Of a DNA stretch of 64,000 bases, positions 1 through 7,778 are shown piece by piece; position 1 is the first letter of the stretch, and each line of letters opens with the position of its first letter. The notes beneath the pieces were generated by a model that was not told the DNA's origin, made no database searches, and saw nothing but the letters and a program-made list of their open reading frames with translations. Source of the stretch: Desulfurivibrio sp044068625 (GTDB taxonomy: Bacteria; Desulfobacterota; Desulfobulbia; Desulfobulbales; Desulfurivibrionaceae). The stretch lies in assembly GCF_044068625.1 (NCBI RefSeq), contig NZ_JBIPKH010000004.1:110205-174204 (forward strand), written 5' to 3'. The translations under genes were made by a program, and so were the position numbers.

Positions 1-1
1 G

Positions 2-1363
2 GCCTCGGCCCCGGGCCGCTTGCAGGGACTGGCCCTGGAGCGGCCGGCCGGGGAGAACGAGGCTTTGCTTTCGCTCTTTCTCCATCTGGATCAACCCGAC
101 TCCCTGGGGCTGTGGATGGAGGTGACGGAGATCGAGCTGGTGGGGGAACAGTTGGTGGTGCCCCTGACCCTGGTCCGGGAGCCGGCCGAGCTGGCCGGCC
201 CGGAGATTGGGGAGGGACAGCGCTTCCTGGCCCGGGGGGTGGTGCCGGCCGGGGTCTATGACGGGCTGCGCCTGCGCATCGGCCGAGCGGCCCGGCTGCG
301 CGGTCAGGAGAAGCTCTTTCTGGCCACCCCCGAGCCGGAGCAGCTCCTGCCCTTGCCCGGGGATTTCCGTTTGCGGGGCGGCGAGAGCCGCACCCTCTTT
401 CTGGCCTGGAAAACCGAGGATTCGTTGCGGGATCGGGCCTTCCTGGTTCCCGCCCTGGTGGTCCAGGACCAGGCCATGCCCCTGCTGGCCGATCTGGCCT
501 ACGTCAGCGCGCCCGAGCTCAACACCATTTTTCTGCTGCGCACCGATCATAACCGGGTCTGTGGCTCCCTGGCCATCCCCGGCGGCCCCACCCGGCTGGC
601 CTTCGATGCCCGCCGCGAACTCCTCTACGTGCTGGCCGCCCAAAGCGGGGTGATCCATGTGGTGGAGGCGGCCACCAGCCGGGAGGTGGACCGGATCCGT
701 ATCCCCATGGTCAGCAACCCCTCGGCCCTTCGTATCAGTTCCGATGGCCTCTGGGCCTACATCCTGGATGAGGGGGGGGATGATCTGCTGCGGCTGGATC
801 TGCTGCGCGGCGGCCTGGACCAGCGGGTACGTTTGGGTTACAAACCCCGGGGGCTGGTGCTGGTGGAAGATTGGGGGCTGCTGGCGGTTGCTTCCGCTCT
901 CTCCCAGGAGGTTTACCTGCTGGACCCCGAAACCCTGGCGGTGAAGGAGGTTCTGGCGGTGGGCAGCGGCCCCGACGGCCTGCTGGCCCAGGGCGACTAT
1001 CTTTACGTGGCGGAAAGCGGGGCCAACACCGTGGGGATCTTCAACCTGCGCAGCGGTCGGGCCAGCGCCCGGGTCAATACCGGTTTCATGCCCCGCCGGC
1101 TGGTGGGGGATAGTGAGCGGATCTACGTGAGCAACCATCGGGCCGGCACGGTCTCCCTGCTGGCCCCCCGCCAGCAGCGGGTACTGCGGGAGATTCCGGT
1201 GGGAGCCCTGCCCCTGGAGATGGCCATCTCCTCCCAGAACCGGTGGGTTTACGTGGCGGAACAGGGCACCGGCAACCTGGCGATCATCGATCAGGCCACC
1301 AACCGGGTGGTGGGGCAACTGGAACTGGGGACCCGGCCCGAGCATCTTTTGGTGATCAAATAG
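2..1363 (+). CDS. YVTN-type beta-propeller protein, 5' end outside the window
   Basis: The reading frame is open to the left edge of the window, so the true start and any signal peptide are missing; the first usable start inside is TTG at 20. The first ~150 residues form a beta-rich region (LSLFLHLDQPDSLGLWMEV...), and the rest is a series of about 40-residue repeats with the YVTN/NHL signature, for example LYVLAAQSGVIHVVEAAT, LYVAESGANTVGIFNLRSG, IYVSNHRAGTVSLLAP and VYVAEQGTGNLAIIDQAT. Such seven-bladed propellers are usually exported surface or periplasmic binding proteins. No catalytic motif is seen. It is followed by a 70-base gap and a DUF2065 gene on the same strand. The substrate is unknown. 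Confidence 0.75.
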   Translation, partial: ASAPGRLQGLALERPAGENEALLSLFLHLDQPDSLGLWMEVTEIELVGEQLVVPLTLVREPAELAGPEIGEGQRFLARGVVPAGVYDGLRLRIGRAARLRGQEKLFLATPEPEQLLPLPGDFRLRGGESRTLFLAWKTEDSLRDRAFLVPALVVQDQAMPLLADLAYVSAPELNTIFLLRTDHNRVCGSLAIPGGPTRLAFDARRELLYVLAAQSGVIHVVEAATSREVDRIRIPMVSNPSALRISSDGLWAYILDEGGDDLLRLDLLRGGLDQRVRLGYKPRGLVLVEDWGLLAVASALSQEVYLLDPETLAVKEVLAVGSGPDGLLAQGDYLYVAESGANTVGIFNLRSGRASARVNTGFMPRRLVGDSERIYVSNHRAGTVSLLAPRQQRVLREIPVGALPLEMAISSQNRWVYVAEQGTGNLAIIDQATNRVVGQLELGTRPEHLLVIK

Positions 1364-1433
1364 CGGGAGTGACCGGCGCTTTGCTCCCCTCTTCCGAGTT
1401 GCGCCGAAGCGGGGCAGCGGGTAGGATGCCGCC

Positions 1434-1634
1434 ATGGAACTGCTGATATCCCTGATCGGTTTGCTGTTGATTGTGGAGGGGTTGCCCTACGCCGCCTTTC
1501 CCGAAGCGATGCAGCGCTGGCTGAGCCAGCTGCAGCAGCTTAATCCCGCCACCATGCGCAAGATCGGCCTGGTCATGCTGGGGCTGGGGCTGCTGCTTTG
1601 TTATCTGGCTCGACGCACCAACCTCTTTTCCTGA
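1434..1634 (+). CDS. DUF2065 (YjeT-like) small membrane protein
   Basis: This 66-residue protein has two hydrophobic segments, about residues 3-20 (LLISLIGLLLIVEGLPYA) and 42-57 (KIGLVMLGLGLLLCYLAR). Between them lies the short amphipathic stretch and the R-K-I-G motif typical of the DUF2065/YjeT family of inner-membrane proteins. The length matches the family, which is about 60-65 residues. Its stop codon is immediately followed by the TTG start of queA, so the two are probably co-transcribed. In other proteobacteria this family often lies near hflKC/purA; that neighbourhood is absent here. The molecular function is unknown. Confidence 0.75.
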   Translation: MELLISLIGLLLIVEGLPYAAFPEAMQRWLSQLQQLNPATMRKIGLVMLGLGLLLCYLARRTNLFS

Positions 1635-2717
1635 TTGACCCCCAACCGGAATCCCATTTTGTCCTTTTCCCTGACCGACTACGACTATGACCTGCCCCCG
1701 GAGTTGATTGCCCAGCGGCCGGCCGCCAACCGTGACGCCTCCCGGCTGCTGGTGCTGGATCGCTCCCGGGGCACCCTGGCGGACCGAAACTTTCCCGCGC
1801 TGCTCCAACTGCTCTCGGCCGGTGATCTGCTGGTTTTTAACGATACCCGGGTTTTTCCCGCCCGTTTGCTGGGCCGTAAGGAGAGTGGCGGCCGGATTGA
1901 GCTGCTGCTGTTGGAGTATCCCCAGCCCTTGGCGGAGAGTGATTTCACCGCCTGGGGGCTGCTGAAAAGCTCCAAGGGGCCGCGGTTGGACCAGCGGTTG
2001 CTTTTTGGTGATGAGTTGCAGGCAAAGGTGGCGGAGGTGGGGGAGGGGGGCAAGGTGCGGGTGATCTTGCGCTGCGGCGGTGAGGGGCTGGATGCCTGCC
2101 TGGGTCGCCACGGGCGGATGCCCTTGCCCCCCTATATCCGGCGCGGGGAGGCGGAGACGGCGGCGGATCGCCGGCGTTATCAGACGGTGTATGCCGCGGT
2201 CACCGGGGCGGTGGCCGCCCCCACCGCCGGCTTGCATTTCACCCGGGAGTTGCTGGCCGCCATCGCGGCCAAAGGGGTGGGGCTGGCCCGGATCACCCTC
2301 CATGTCGGCTATGGCACCTTCGCGCCGGTGCGGGCCGAGGATATCCGCGAGCATGCCATCCACGCCGAACATTTTGCCATTTCGGAGGAAAATGCCGGGC
2401 TGGTCAACCGGACCCGGGCGGCCGGCGGTCGGATCTGGGCGGTGGGAACCACTTCGGTGCGGGCGCTGGAGGCCGCCGCCGATCCTGGGGGGTTGGTCCG
2501 GCCCGGCGGCGGCTGGTGCCGGCTTTATATCTATCCCGGCTACCGTTTCCGGGTGGTGGACAATCTGCTGACCAATTTTCACCTGCCCAAGTCGTCACTG
2601 CTCTTCCTGGTCAGCGCCCTGGCGGGGCGGGAGCGAATCATGGCGGCCTACGCCCACGCCGTGGCCCAGCGTTACCGCTTCTTCAGCTACGGCGACGCCA
2701 TGGCCATCATCGGCTAA
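1635..2717 (+). CDS. queA: S-adenosylmethionine:tRNA ribosyltransferase-isomerase QueA
   Basis: QueA transfers the ribosyl part of AdoMet to preQ1 at tRNA position 34, giving epoxyqueuosine in the cytoplasm. The N-terminus carries the family hallmark (LTDYDYDLPPELIAQRP), followed by LLVFNDTRVFPARLLG. The C-terminal half has VAAPTAGLHFT, TLHVGYGTFAPV, AVGTTSVRALE and TNFHLPKSSLLFLVSA, all strongly conserved. At 360 residues it is the usual length. The TTG at 1635 abuts the upstream stop; a second TTG at 1660 (before SFSLTDYDYD) would also leave a complete enzyme, so the start is uncertain. Other queuosine genes are not in the window. Confidence 0.95.
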   Translation: MTPNRNPILSFSLTDYDYDLPPELIAQRPAANRDASRLLVLDRSRGTLADRNFPALLQLLSAGDLLVFNDTRVFPARLLGRKESGGRIELLLLEYPQPLAESDFTAWGLLKSSKGPRLDQRLLFGDELQAKVAEVGEGGKVRVILRCGGEGLDACLGRHGRMPLPPYIRRGEAETAADRRRYQTVYAAVTGAVAAPTAGLHFTRELLAAIAAKGVGLARITLHVGYGTFAPVRAEDIREHAIHAEHFAISEENAGLVNRTRAAGGRIWAVGTTSVRALEAAADPGGLVRPGGGWCRLYIYPGYRFRVVDNLLTNFHLPKSSLLFLVSALAGRERIMAAYAHAVAQRYRFFSYGDAMAIIG

Positions 2718-2719
2718 GG

Positions 2720-2752
2720 CCCGGCTTGGCCCTTGCCGGCGGCCAAGTCGGG
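2720..2752. terminator. hairpin between convergent queA and fmdB
   Basis: A 12-base-pair stem with one G-T pair (arms 2720-2731 and 2741-2752, loop of 9) lies just after the queA stop and before the fmdB stop. It has no U-tract on either side, so it may be a bidirectional but weak or Rho-assisted terminator. Confidence 0.4.
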
Positions 2753-2800
2753 ACGTCACGTTATGGTTTGCGCCGGGCGTGTCGAAGGCCGAACCGGGTC

Positions 2801-3067
2801 TCAGCAGCCGCAGGCGGTGGCGGCCCCTTTGCAGGGGGAACTGGTACCGGCGGCCGGACAACCGCCGGTGGCGCAGCTTTTGGCCCCGGCACTGCTGTAA
2901 CCATCGGCGTACCAGCCGCCGCCCTTTAGGGCGAAGGAGCTTTGCGAGATGATTTTGCTCACCTGGCCGCCGCACTCCGGGCAGGTGCTCAGGGGAGCAT
3001 CATTGATGCTTTGCCGGGTTTCGGTAATTTTTTGACAGGCCTGGCATTCGTACTCATAGATCGGCAT
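2801..3067 (-). CDS. FmdB-family zinc-ribbon protein
   Basis: This 88-residue protein begins MPIYEYECQACQ, the FmdB/CxxC zinc-ribbon signature, and has the second pair CPECG about 22 residues later. The family is widespread in sulfate reducers and proposed to be regulatory (first described beside formamidase/amidase genes), but without a firm biochemical role. Downstream of the ribbon there is an Ala/Gly/Cys-rich tail with several extra cysteines (CATGGC, CKGAATACGC), which may bind metal or be disordered. It is transcribed away from the signalling operon at 3325. Confidence 0.85.
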   Translation of the reverse strand: MPIYEYECQACQKITETRQSINDAPLSTCPECGGQVSKIISQSSFALKGGGWYADGYSSAGAKSCATGGCPAAGTSSPCKGAATACGC

Positions 3068-3324
3068 GACGGCAACTCCTTATCTTGCGGTTGCGCTTTT
3101 TTTGCCTTTGTTGCATCCTTACCACAGGTGGTTCTTTTCAGGATGACCACGACAAAAAAATCAATTATGTAAGTGGAGAACAACGGTTGTGTTAAGAGTA
3201 ACGCTGTATGGTTGGGAGGTTAACCCCCCAGCCACAGCGCACTTTAATGCCGCTTGGGCAATCTGTCAATGCGGGGAGCTGGAATTTAGTTTCCACCGGG
3301 GGTTTGACGCTACATGGAGGAGAT
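3068..3324. other. divergent intergenic region, fmdB / c-di-GMP operon
   Basis: These 257 bases separate fmdB (minus) from the operon starting at 3325 (plus), so promoters for both must lie here. A GC-rich hairpin (ggttgggagg, TTAA loop, ccccccagcc) spans about 3210-3233, with no U-tract. A longer reading frame starting at GTG 3208 crosses the second half, but its first 39 residues look non-coding. I could not fit a c-di-GMP (GEMM) riboswitch to it. Confidence 0.4.
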
Positions 3325-3660
3325 GTGCAACAGATAGCGATTGCCCAGGCGGCCGAGGGGATGGTGCTGGCCAAGGATGTGGAAACCGGCGACAACCGGA
3401 TTCTCTGCGGCAAGGGCACGGCTCTGTCGGCCGCGATCATCGAGCGTTTCAGGAGAATGGATATCAGCCATATCACGGTGGAGGGACACCCCGTGGTGGA
3501 GGAGGGGGCCAAAAGCCTCAAGGAGGAGCTGTTGGATGTTGAAAACCGCTTCAGCAAGGTTCGCCATATCAAGCCACTGCTCTACCTGAAAAAGCGGATC
3601 CAGGAACGGCTGATCGCCTCCCGCCGTCCCCAGCCGGCGGCGAAATCGGAGGGATCGTGA
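3325..3660 (+). CDS. stand-alone HD-GYP N-terminal-like (DUF3391-type) domain protein
   Basis: The core (IAQAAEGMVLAKDVETGDNRILCGKGTALSAAIIERFRRM... in sense, ending ISHITVEGHPV) matches the beta-rich domain that precedes HD-GYP phosphodiesterase domains, where ...GMvLa.Dv....g.iLl..G..L is typical. Here it is on its own, about 111 residues, with a charged helical tail. I chose the GTG at 3325, which follows GGAGGA at 3316-3321; the longer frame from GTG 3208 adds residues with no family match. Its stop overlaps the next start (ATGA). It may act as an adaptor for the HDOD protein downstream; that is inference. Confidence 0.6.
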   Translation: MQQIAIAQAAEGMVLAKDVETGDNRILCGKGTALSAAIIERFRRMDISHITVEGHPVVEEGAKSLKEELLDVENRFSKVRHIKPLLYLKKRIQERLIASRRPQPAAKSEGS

Positions 3661-4556
3661 TGGCTCCGACGGTGGCCGCGGAACAGGAGGTGCGGCGGGA
3701 AGCGATCCGCAAGGCCCTGCGCGAGGTGAAAAATCTGCCCACCCTGCCGGGGATCATCAGCAAGCTGACCCGGATGGCCGATGACCCCGACACCACCACC
3801 GAGCAGATGGGCAAGGTGATCAGTAAAGACCATATCCTGGCGGCCAAACTGCTTAAGCTGGTCAATTCGGCTTTTTACGGGTTCCCCCAGCGGATCAGTT
3901 CCTTGGGCAGCGCCATTATTCTGTTGGGCTTCAGTGTTATCAAGAGTCTGATCATCAGTGCCTCGATCTTTGAACTGATGGAGGAGCAGGATGTGGAGTT
4001 GTGGGAGCATTCCCTGGGCTGCGCGGTGGTCTGCAGCGTTCTGGCCAAGCGTTTGGGGGTCAGCGATCCCGAGGAGGTCAGCACCGCCGGTTTGATCCAC
4101 GACCTGGGCAAGGTGGCGATCAAAATGGAACTGCCCCGGGAGAGCGAGGCGATCAGCGCCCTGGTGGAGAGCCGGCAGCTCAGCCGGTTCGAGGCCGAAC
4201 GGGAAATCTTGGGATTGGATCACGCCGAAGTGGGGGGCTGGCTGGCCAAAAGCTGGAACCTGCCGGCCAAGCTGGTGGAGCCCATCAGTTGCCATCACGA
4301 TCCGGCCCGGGCCACCACCGAGCCGCTGGTGGCGGCCATTGTCCATTTTGCCGATATTGTCATTCGCGGCCTGGGCTATGGCCATGGCCGCGACATCTGG
4401 GTTCCGGTTCTCCAGCCCAAGGCCTGGGAGTTACTGCATCTCAAGGCGGCCGATCTTGATGAAATCTTGGAGGAGGTGGAGGAAAAACTCTGGGATGTCA
4501 AGGGGTTCAGTCTCGATATCAAGGCCGAGGCCGCCGCGGCGGCGGCCAAGGGGTGA
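3660..4556 (+). CDS. HDOD-domain signalling protein
   Basis: This 298-residue protein carries one HDOD domain over roughly residues 20-220. Landmarks are LPTLPGIISKL, KDHILAAKLLKLVNSAFYGFPQRISSLGSAIILLGF, and the degenerate HD signature LIHDLGKVAI, followed by HAEVGGWLAKSWNLP and SCHHDP. HDOD proteins are HD-superfamily members usually without hydrolase activity that act in signal transduction, often with c-di-GMP or flagellar regulation. The ATG at 3660 overlaps the previous stop, with a GTG one codon earlier at 3657. Three bases separate it from the GGDDF cyclase, implying a shared transcript. Confidence 0.85.
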   Translation: MAPTVAAEQEVRREAIRKALREVKNLPTLPGIISKLTRMADDPDTTTEQMGKVISKDHILAAKLLKLVNSAFYGFPQRISSLGSAIILLGFSVIKSLIISASIFELMEEQDVELWEHSLGCAVVCSVLAKRLGVSDPEEVSTAGLIHDLGKVAIKMELPRESEAISALVESRQLSRFEAEREILGLDHAEVGGWLAKSWNLPAKLVEPISCHHDPARATTEPLVAAIVHFADIVIRGLGYGHGRDIWVPVLQPKAWELLHLKAADLDEILEEVEEKLWDVKGFSLDIKAEAAAAAAKG

Positions 4557-4559
4557 ACC

Positions 4560-5525
4560 ATGAGCCGCTTGCTGGTGGCGGGAACCCCCGATTTTCTCCC
4601 CGCCCGGAGCCGGGTGCTGCTGGAGGCCAAGGGCTATCAGCTCAAGGGCTGTCAGCGGCTGCAGGAGGCGGTGGGCCTGGTGCTGGAGGACCCCCCCGAC
4701 CTGTTGCTGGTGGAGAAGGGTTTTGGCGACAATGGCGACCGCCAGCTGATCCGGGCGGTGGCCTCCTGCCTGCAGAAGGCCAACATTCCCATCCTGCTGG
4801 CCCTGGAGGAGTCTGAGTTGGAGCCGGAGCTGGACTGGCATGAGTATCCGGTGGATGACCTCGTCCTCAAACCCCTCTTGCCGGCGGTTATCCTGGCCCG
4901 CCTGCAATTGGCCGAGGCCCGGATGGCCCGGGTTTTCGACAACAATCCGTTAAGTCGTCTGCCCGGCAACACCTCCATCCTGCGGGCGATCCGCAAAACC
5001 CTGGCCAGTGGCGAACGCTTCGCGGTCTGCTATGTCGACATCGACAACTTCAAGCCCTATAACGACCGTTACGGTTTCTCCCGCGGGGATGAAGTGATCC
5101 TGATGGTGGCCCGGATCATCGTCAACGTTATCGAGGAGAAGGCGCGCCAGGAGAGCTTTATCGGCCATGTGGGGGGGGATGACTTCGTTTTTATCGTCAG
5201 GGAGGAGCAGGTCCAGGAGGTTTGCGCCCAGATTATCACCAATTTCAATCTGGTGCGTAACCTGTTCCTCAGTGCCGAGGATGTGGCGGCCGGCGAATTT
5301 ATCGCCCTGGACCGCCAGGAGAAGGAGACCCGCTTTCCCCTGCTCAGCATTTCGATCGCGGTGGTTACCACCGGCGATGGCCGTTATAACCACTCCGGCG
5401 AGATTGCCGCCGCCGCCTCCCAGCTCAAGCACTACGTTAAAAAACTGGAGGGCAGCAACTACCTGATCGAGCGACGTGACAGATCCGTCGGCAGCCGGGA
5501 GCTGGCGGCAGGGGAGAAAGCATGA
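4560..5525 (+). CDS. receiver-like / GGDEF diguanylate cyclase with GGDDF signature
   Basis: Residues ~1-120 resemble a receiver fold (LLVAGTPDFL..., DLLLVEKGF, LKPLLPAVILARL), but the usual phospho-acceptor Asp environment is altered, so it may be a pseudo-receiver. The C-terminal domain has the GGDEF landmarks NNPLSRLPGN, CYVDIDNFKPYNDRYGF and the active loop GHVGGDDFVFIV. The loop reads GGDDF rather than GGDEF or GGEEF; Asp for Glu is conservative but could lower activity. No RxxD inhibitory site is obvious before it. The gene overlaps the next start by four bases (ATGA), so it belongs to the 3325-10403 run. Confidence 0.85.
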   Translation: MSRLLVAGTPDFLPARSRVLLEAKGYQLKGCQRLQEAVGLVLEDPPDLLLVEKGFGDNGDRQLIRAVASCLQKANIPILLALEESELEPELDWHEYPVDDLVLKPLLPAVILARLQLAEARMARVFDNNPLSRLPGNTSILRAIRKTLASGERFAVCYVDIDNFKPYNDRYGFSRGDEVILMVARIIVNVIEEKARQESFIGHVGGDDFVFIVREEQVQEVCAQIITNFNLVRNLFLSAEDVAAGEFIALDRQEKETRFPLLSISIAVVTTGDGRYNHSGEIAAAASQLKHYVKKLEGSNYLIERRDRSVGSRELAAGEKA

Positions 5526-7777
5526 AAAGGCCATCACTCTTTTTGCTCTTTTTTTTGCTGATCGCCCCGCTGGGTCTGCGGGCGGAGCCCTTTCCCCTGT
5601 ATGAGGAGATTCGCCCCAACGTGGAGTTCTGGCAGCAGATCTACAGCCGCTATTACTCCACCCAGGGCCTGCTCCATGACAGTTACGATCTGAGCCTGGT
5701 TTACACGGTGCTGGAGGTGGAAAACACCTGGGATAACGCGGCCCGTCAGCGCACCCGGCGGACGATCAGCGATGCCCGGGAACGCTACCGGGCCGTCCTG
5801 CTCCATCTGGCCGCCGGGGGGGCGCCGCGCAACGCCGAGGAGCGGCGGGTTAAGGCCCTCTTCGGCCCCGAGCCAACCCCTGCCCGCTTGCGGCGGGCGG
5901 CCAACAATATCCGTTTTCAGCGGGGCATGCGGGACCGTTTCCAGGAGGGGGTTATTCGCTCCGGAGCCTATCTGGAGCAGATCAAGGGGATCCTGCGGGA
6001 GCACGGATTGCCCGAAGATCTGGCCTACCTGCCCCACGTCGAATCGTCCTTCAACTATGAGGCCTACAGCCGCCTGGGGGCGGCGGGGATCTGGCAGTTC
6101 ATGCCCGCCACCGGTCGCCAGTATCTGACCATCGACTATGTGCTCGACGAACGGCGAGATCCCATCCGGGCCAGCCATGCCGCCGCCCGCCTGTTAGGGG
6201 ATAATCTCCGGCGCCTGGGGGATTGGCCCCTGGCGATCACCGCCTATAATCACGGAGCCAACGGAATGGCCCGGGCCAAGGCCCAACATGGAGATTATCC
6301 CACCATTTTCCGGCATTATGAAGGTAGTCGTTTCGGGTTCGCCTCCCGCAACTTCTATGCCGAATTTCTGGCCGCCCGCCAGGTGGCCAAAAACGCCGAA
6401 CGCCATTTCGGGCCCCTGCAAAGGGAGCCGGAGCGGCGCAGCCACGAGATCGAGCTGACCGGTTATCTGCCTTTAAGTGAGCTGGCCCGTCATCTGCAGC
6501 TGGAGATCACCACCCTGCGCCGTTACAATCCCGGGTTGCGCGAGCCGGTGTTCCGGGGTGAAAAATATCTCCCCCGGGGATACCGGCTGCGGGTGCCGGA
6601 CACCCCCGCCACCGTGCGCCTGGCCGCCGCTCTGCCCGGTGAAATCTTTGCCGCCGAGCAGAAACGCAGCGCCTTTTATACCGTGCAGCGGGGGGATACC
6701 GCCGGTCAGATTGCCCGGCGCCACCGGGTCAGCCTGAGCGCCCTGATCGCCGCCAACCAGCTTGATCGGCGGGCCACCATCTATGCCGGCCAGAATTTGC
6801 GGATTCCGGGGCTTGGCGAGGAGGCGATTCTCCTGGCCGCCGCCAGCAAGGAGCCCAGGCCGGCGCGGGAGGAACCGCCGGTTTTGGTGGCCGCGGCGCC
6901 GCCCCTGGAGCCGGCCGCGACCCCGCCGGATGAAGATTTAATCGAGCTGGCCCTGGCCGAGCCTTCGCCTGACTCCGTTGCGGCCCTGCCGGTGGAACAG
7001 GCCGGGGAGCCCGCACAGCCTGCCATCATGTCGGCTGGCGGCCTGATGCTGGCCTCCGCCCGGCTTAACGGGCTCGCCCCCGGGGTTGGCGGAGAAACCA
7101 CCGATGAAGCCATCGCCGCCGCCATTGCCGCCGTGGCCCAACGGTCCGGCGGAGCCGACGGCGAGGTGGCGCCGGCCGTTCTCCCCCTGCTGGGGACCCG
7201 GGTAGCCCTGGCCCTTTCCGGTGACGGTGGCCGCTTGCCGGCCCGGGAGCCGGTTGTTGAGGATGTTCTCGCGGCCGCTCTGCCGGAGATCAATCCCGGG
7301 GTGGTGGCCGGTCATATCCGGGTGGAGCGGGTTTGGCAAACCGCTGATGGCCGCCGGTTGGGGACGATCCGGGTGGAGGTGGAGGAGACCCTGGGGCATT
7401 ACGCCGACTGGTTGGGGGTGAGGGCCCAGGATTTGCGGCGGCTCAACGGCTTCAGCTTCAGCCGGCCCATCCGTTTTGACCAGCGGCTGACCATCCCCTT
7501 GGACCGGGTGGAACGGGAGGTGTTCGAGGAGTTGCGCTACGAGTTTCATAAGGCGATGGAAGAGGATTTTTTCGCGGCCTTTCGGGTGGAAGGGGCGCAG
7601 AGTTATGAGGTGCGGCGGGGAGACAATATCTGGCAGCTCAGCCGCGACCAGTTTGAGTTGCCTTTGTGGCTGATCCGCAAATACAACCCCGAACTCAACC
7701 TGGACAACCTGCGGCCGGGACAGCAAATCATGATTCCGCAACTGGCAGCCCGGGGTGGGACGGACGACAGGAGTTAA
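5522..7777 (+). CDS. exported lytic transglycosylase with three LysM repeats (MltD-like)
   Basis: A signal peptide (KRPSLFLLFFLLIAPLGLRA) is followed by an SLT/goose-lysozyme-like catalytic domain around residues 165-290. Its motifs are LPHVESSFNY (catalytic Glu), GAAGIWQFMPATGRQY and ITAYNHGANGM. LysM repeats lie at about 384-428 (FYTVQRGDTAGQIARRH), 614-660 (divergent, VEETLGHYADWLGV) and 695-741 (YEVRRGDNIWQLSRDQ); an Ala/Pro-rich linker of ~180 residues separates the first two. It should cleave peptidoglycan glycan strands in the periplasm. At 751 residues it is longer than E. coli MltD (452), mostly through the linker and N-terminal part. Confidence 0.9.
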   Translation: MKRPSLFLLFFLLIAPLGLRAEPFPLYEEIRPNVEFWQQIYSRYYSTQGLLHDSYDLSLVYTVLEVENTWDNAARQRTRRTISDARERYRAVLLHLAAGGAPRNAEERRVKALFGPEPTPARLRRAANNIRFQRGMRDRFQEGVIRSGAYLEQIKGILREHGLPEDLAYLPHVESSFNYEAYSRLGAAGIWQFMPATGRQYLTIDYVLDERRDPIRASHAAARLLGDNLRRLGDWPLAITAYNHGANGMARAKAQHGDYPTIFRHYEGSRFGFASRNFYAEFLAARQVAKNAERHFGPLQREPERRSHEIELTGYLPLSELARHLQLEITTLRRYNPGLREPVFRGEKYLPRGYRLRVPDTPATVRLAAALPGEIFAAEQKRSAFYTVQRGDTAGQIARRHRVSLSALIAANQLDRRATIYAGQNLRIPGLGEEAILLAAASKEPRPAREEPPVLVAAAPPLEPAATPPDEDLIELALAEPSPDSVAALPVEQAGEPAQPAIMSAGGLMLASARLNGLAPGVGGETTDEAIAAAIAAVAQRSGGADGEVAPAVLPLLGTRVALALSGDGGRLPAREPVVEDVLAAALPEINPGVVAGHIRVERVWQTADGRRLGTIRVEVEETLGHYADWLGVRAQDLRRLNGFSFSRPIRFDQRLTIPLDRVEREVFEELRYEFHKAMEEDFFAAFRVEGAQSYEVRRGDNIWQLSRDQFELPLWLIRKYNPELNLDNLRPGQQIMIPQLAARGGTDDRS

Positions 7778-7778
7778 A

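Noticed and set aside
3068..3324. c-di-GMP riboswitch before the signalling operon
   Set aside because: The conserved GEMM core could not be fitted to the sequence; only a simple hairpin is present.
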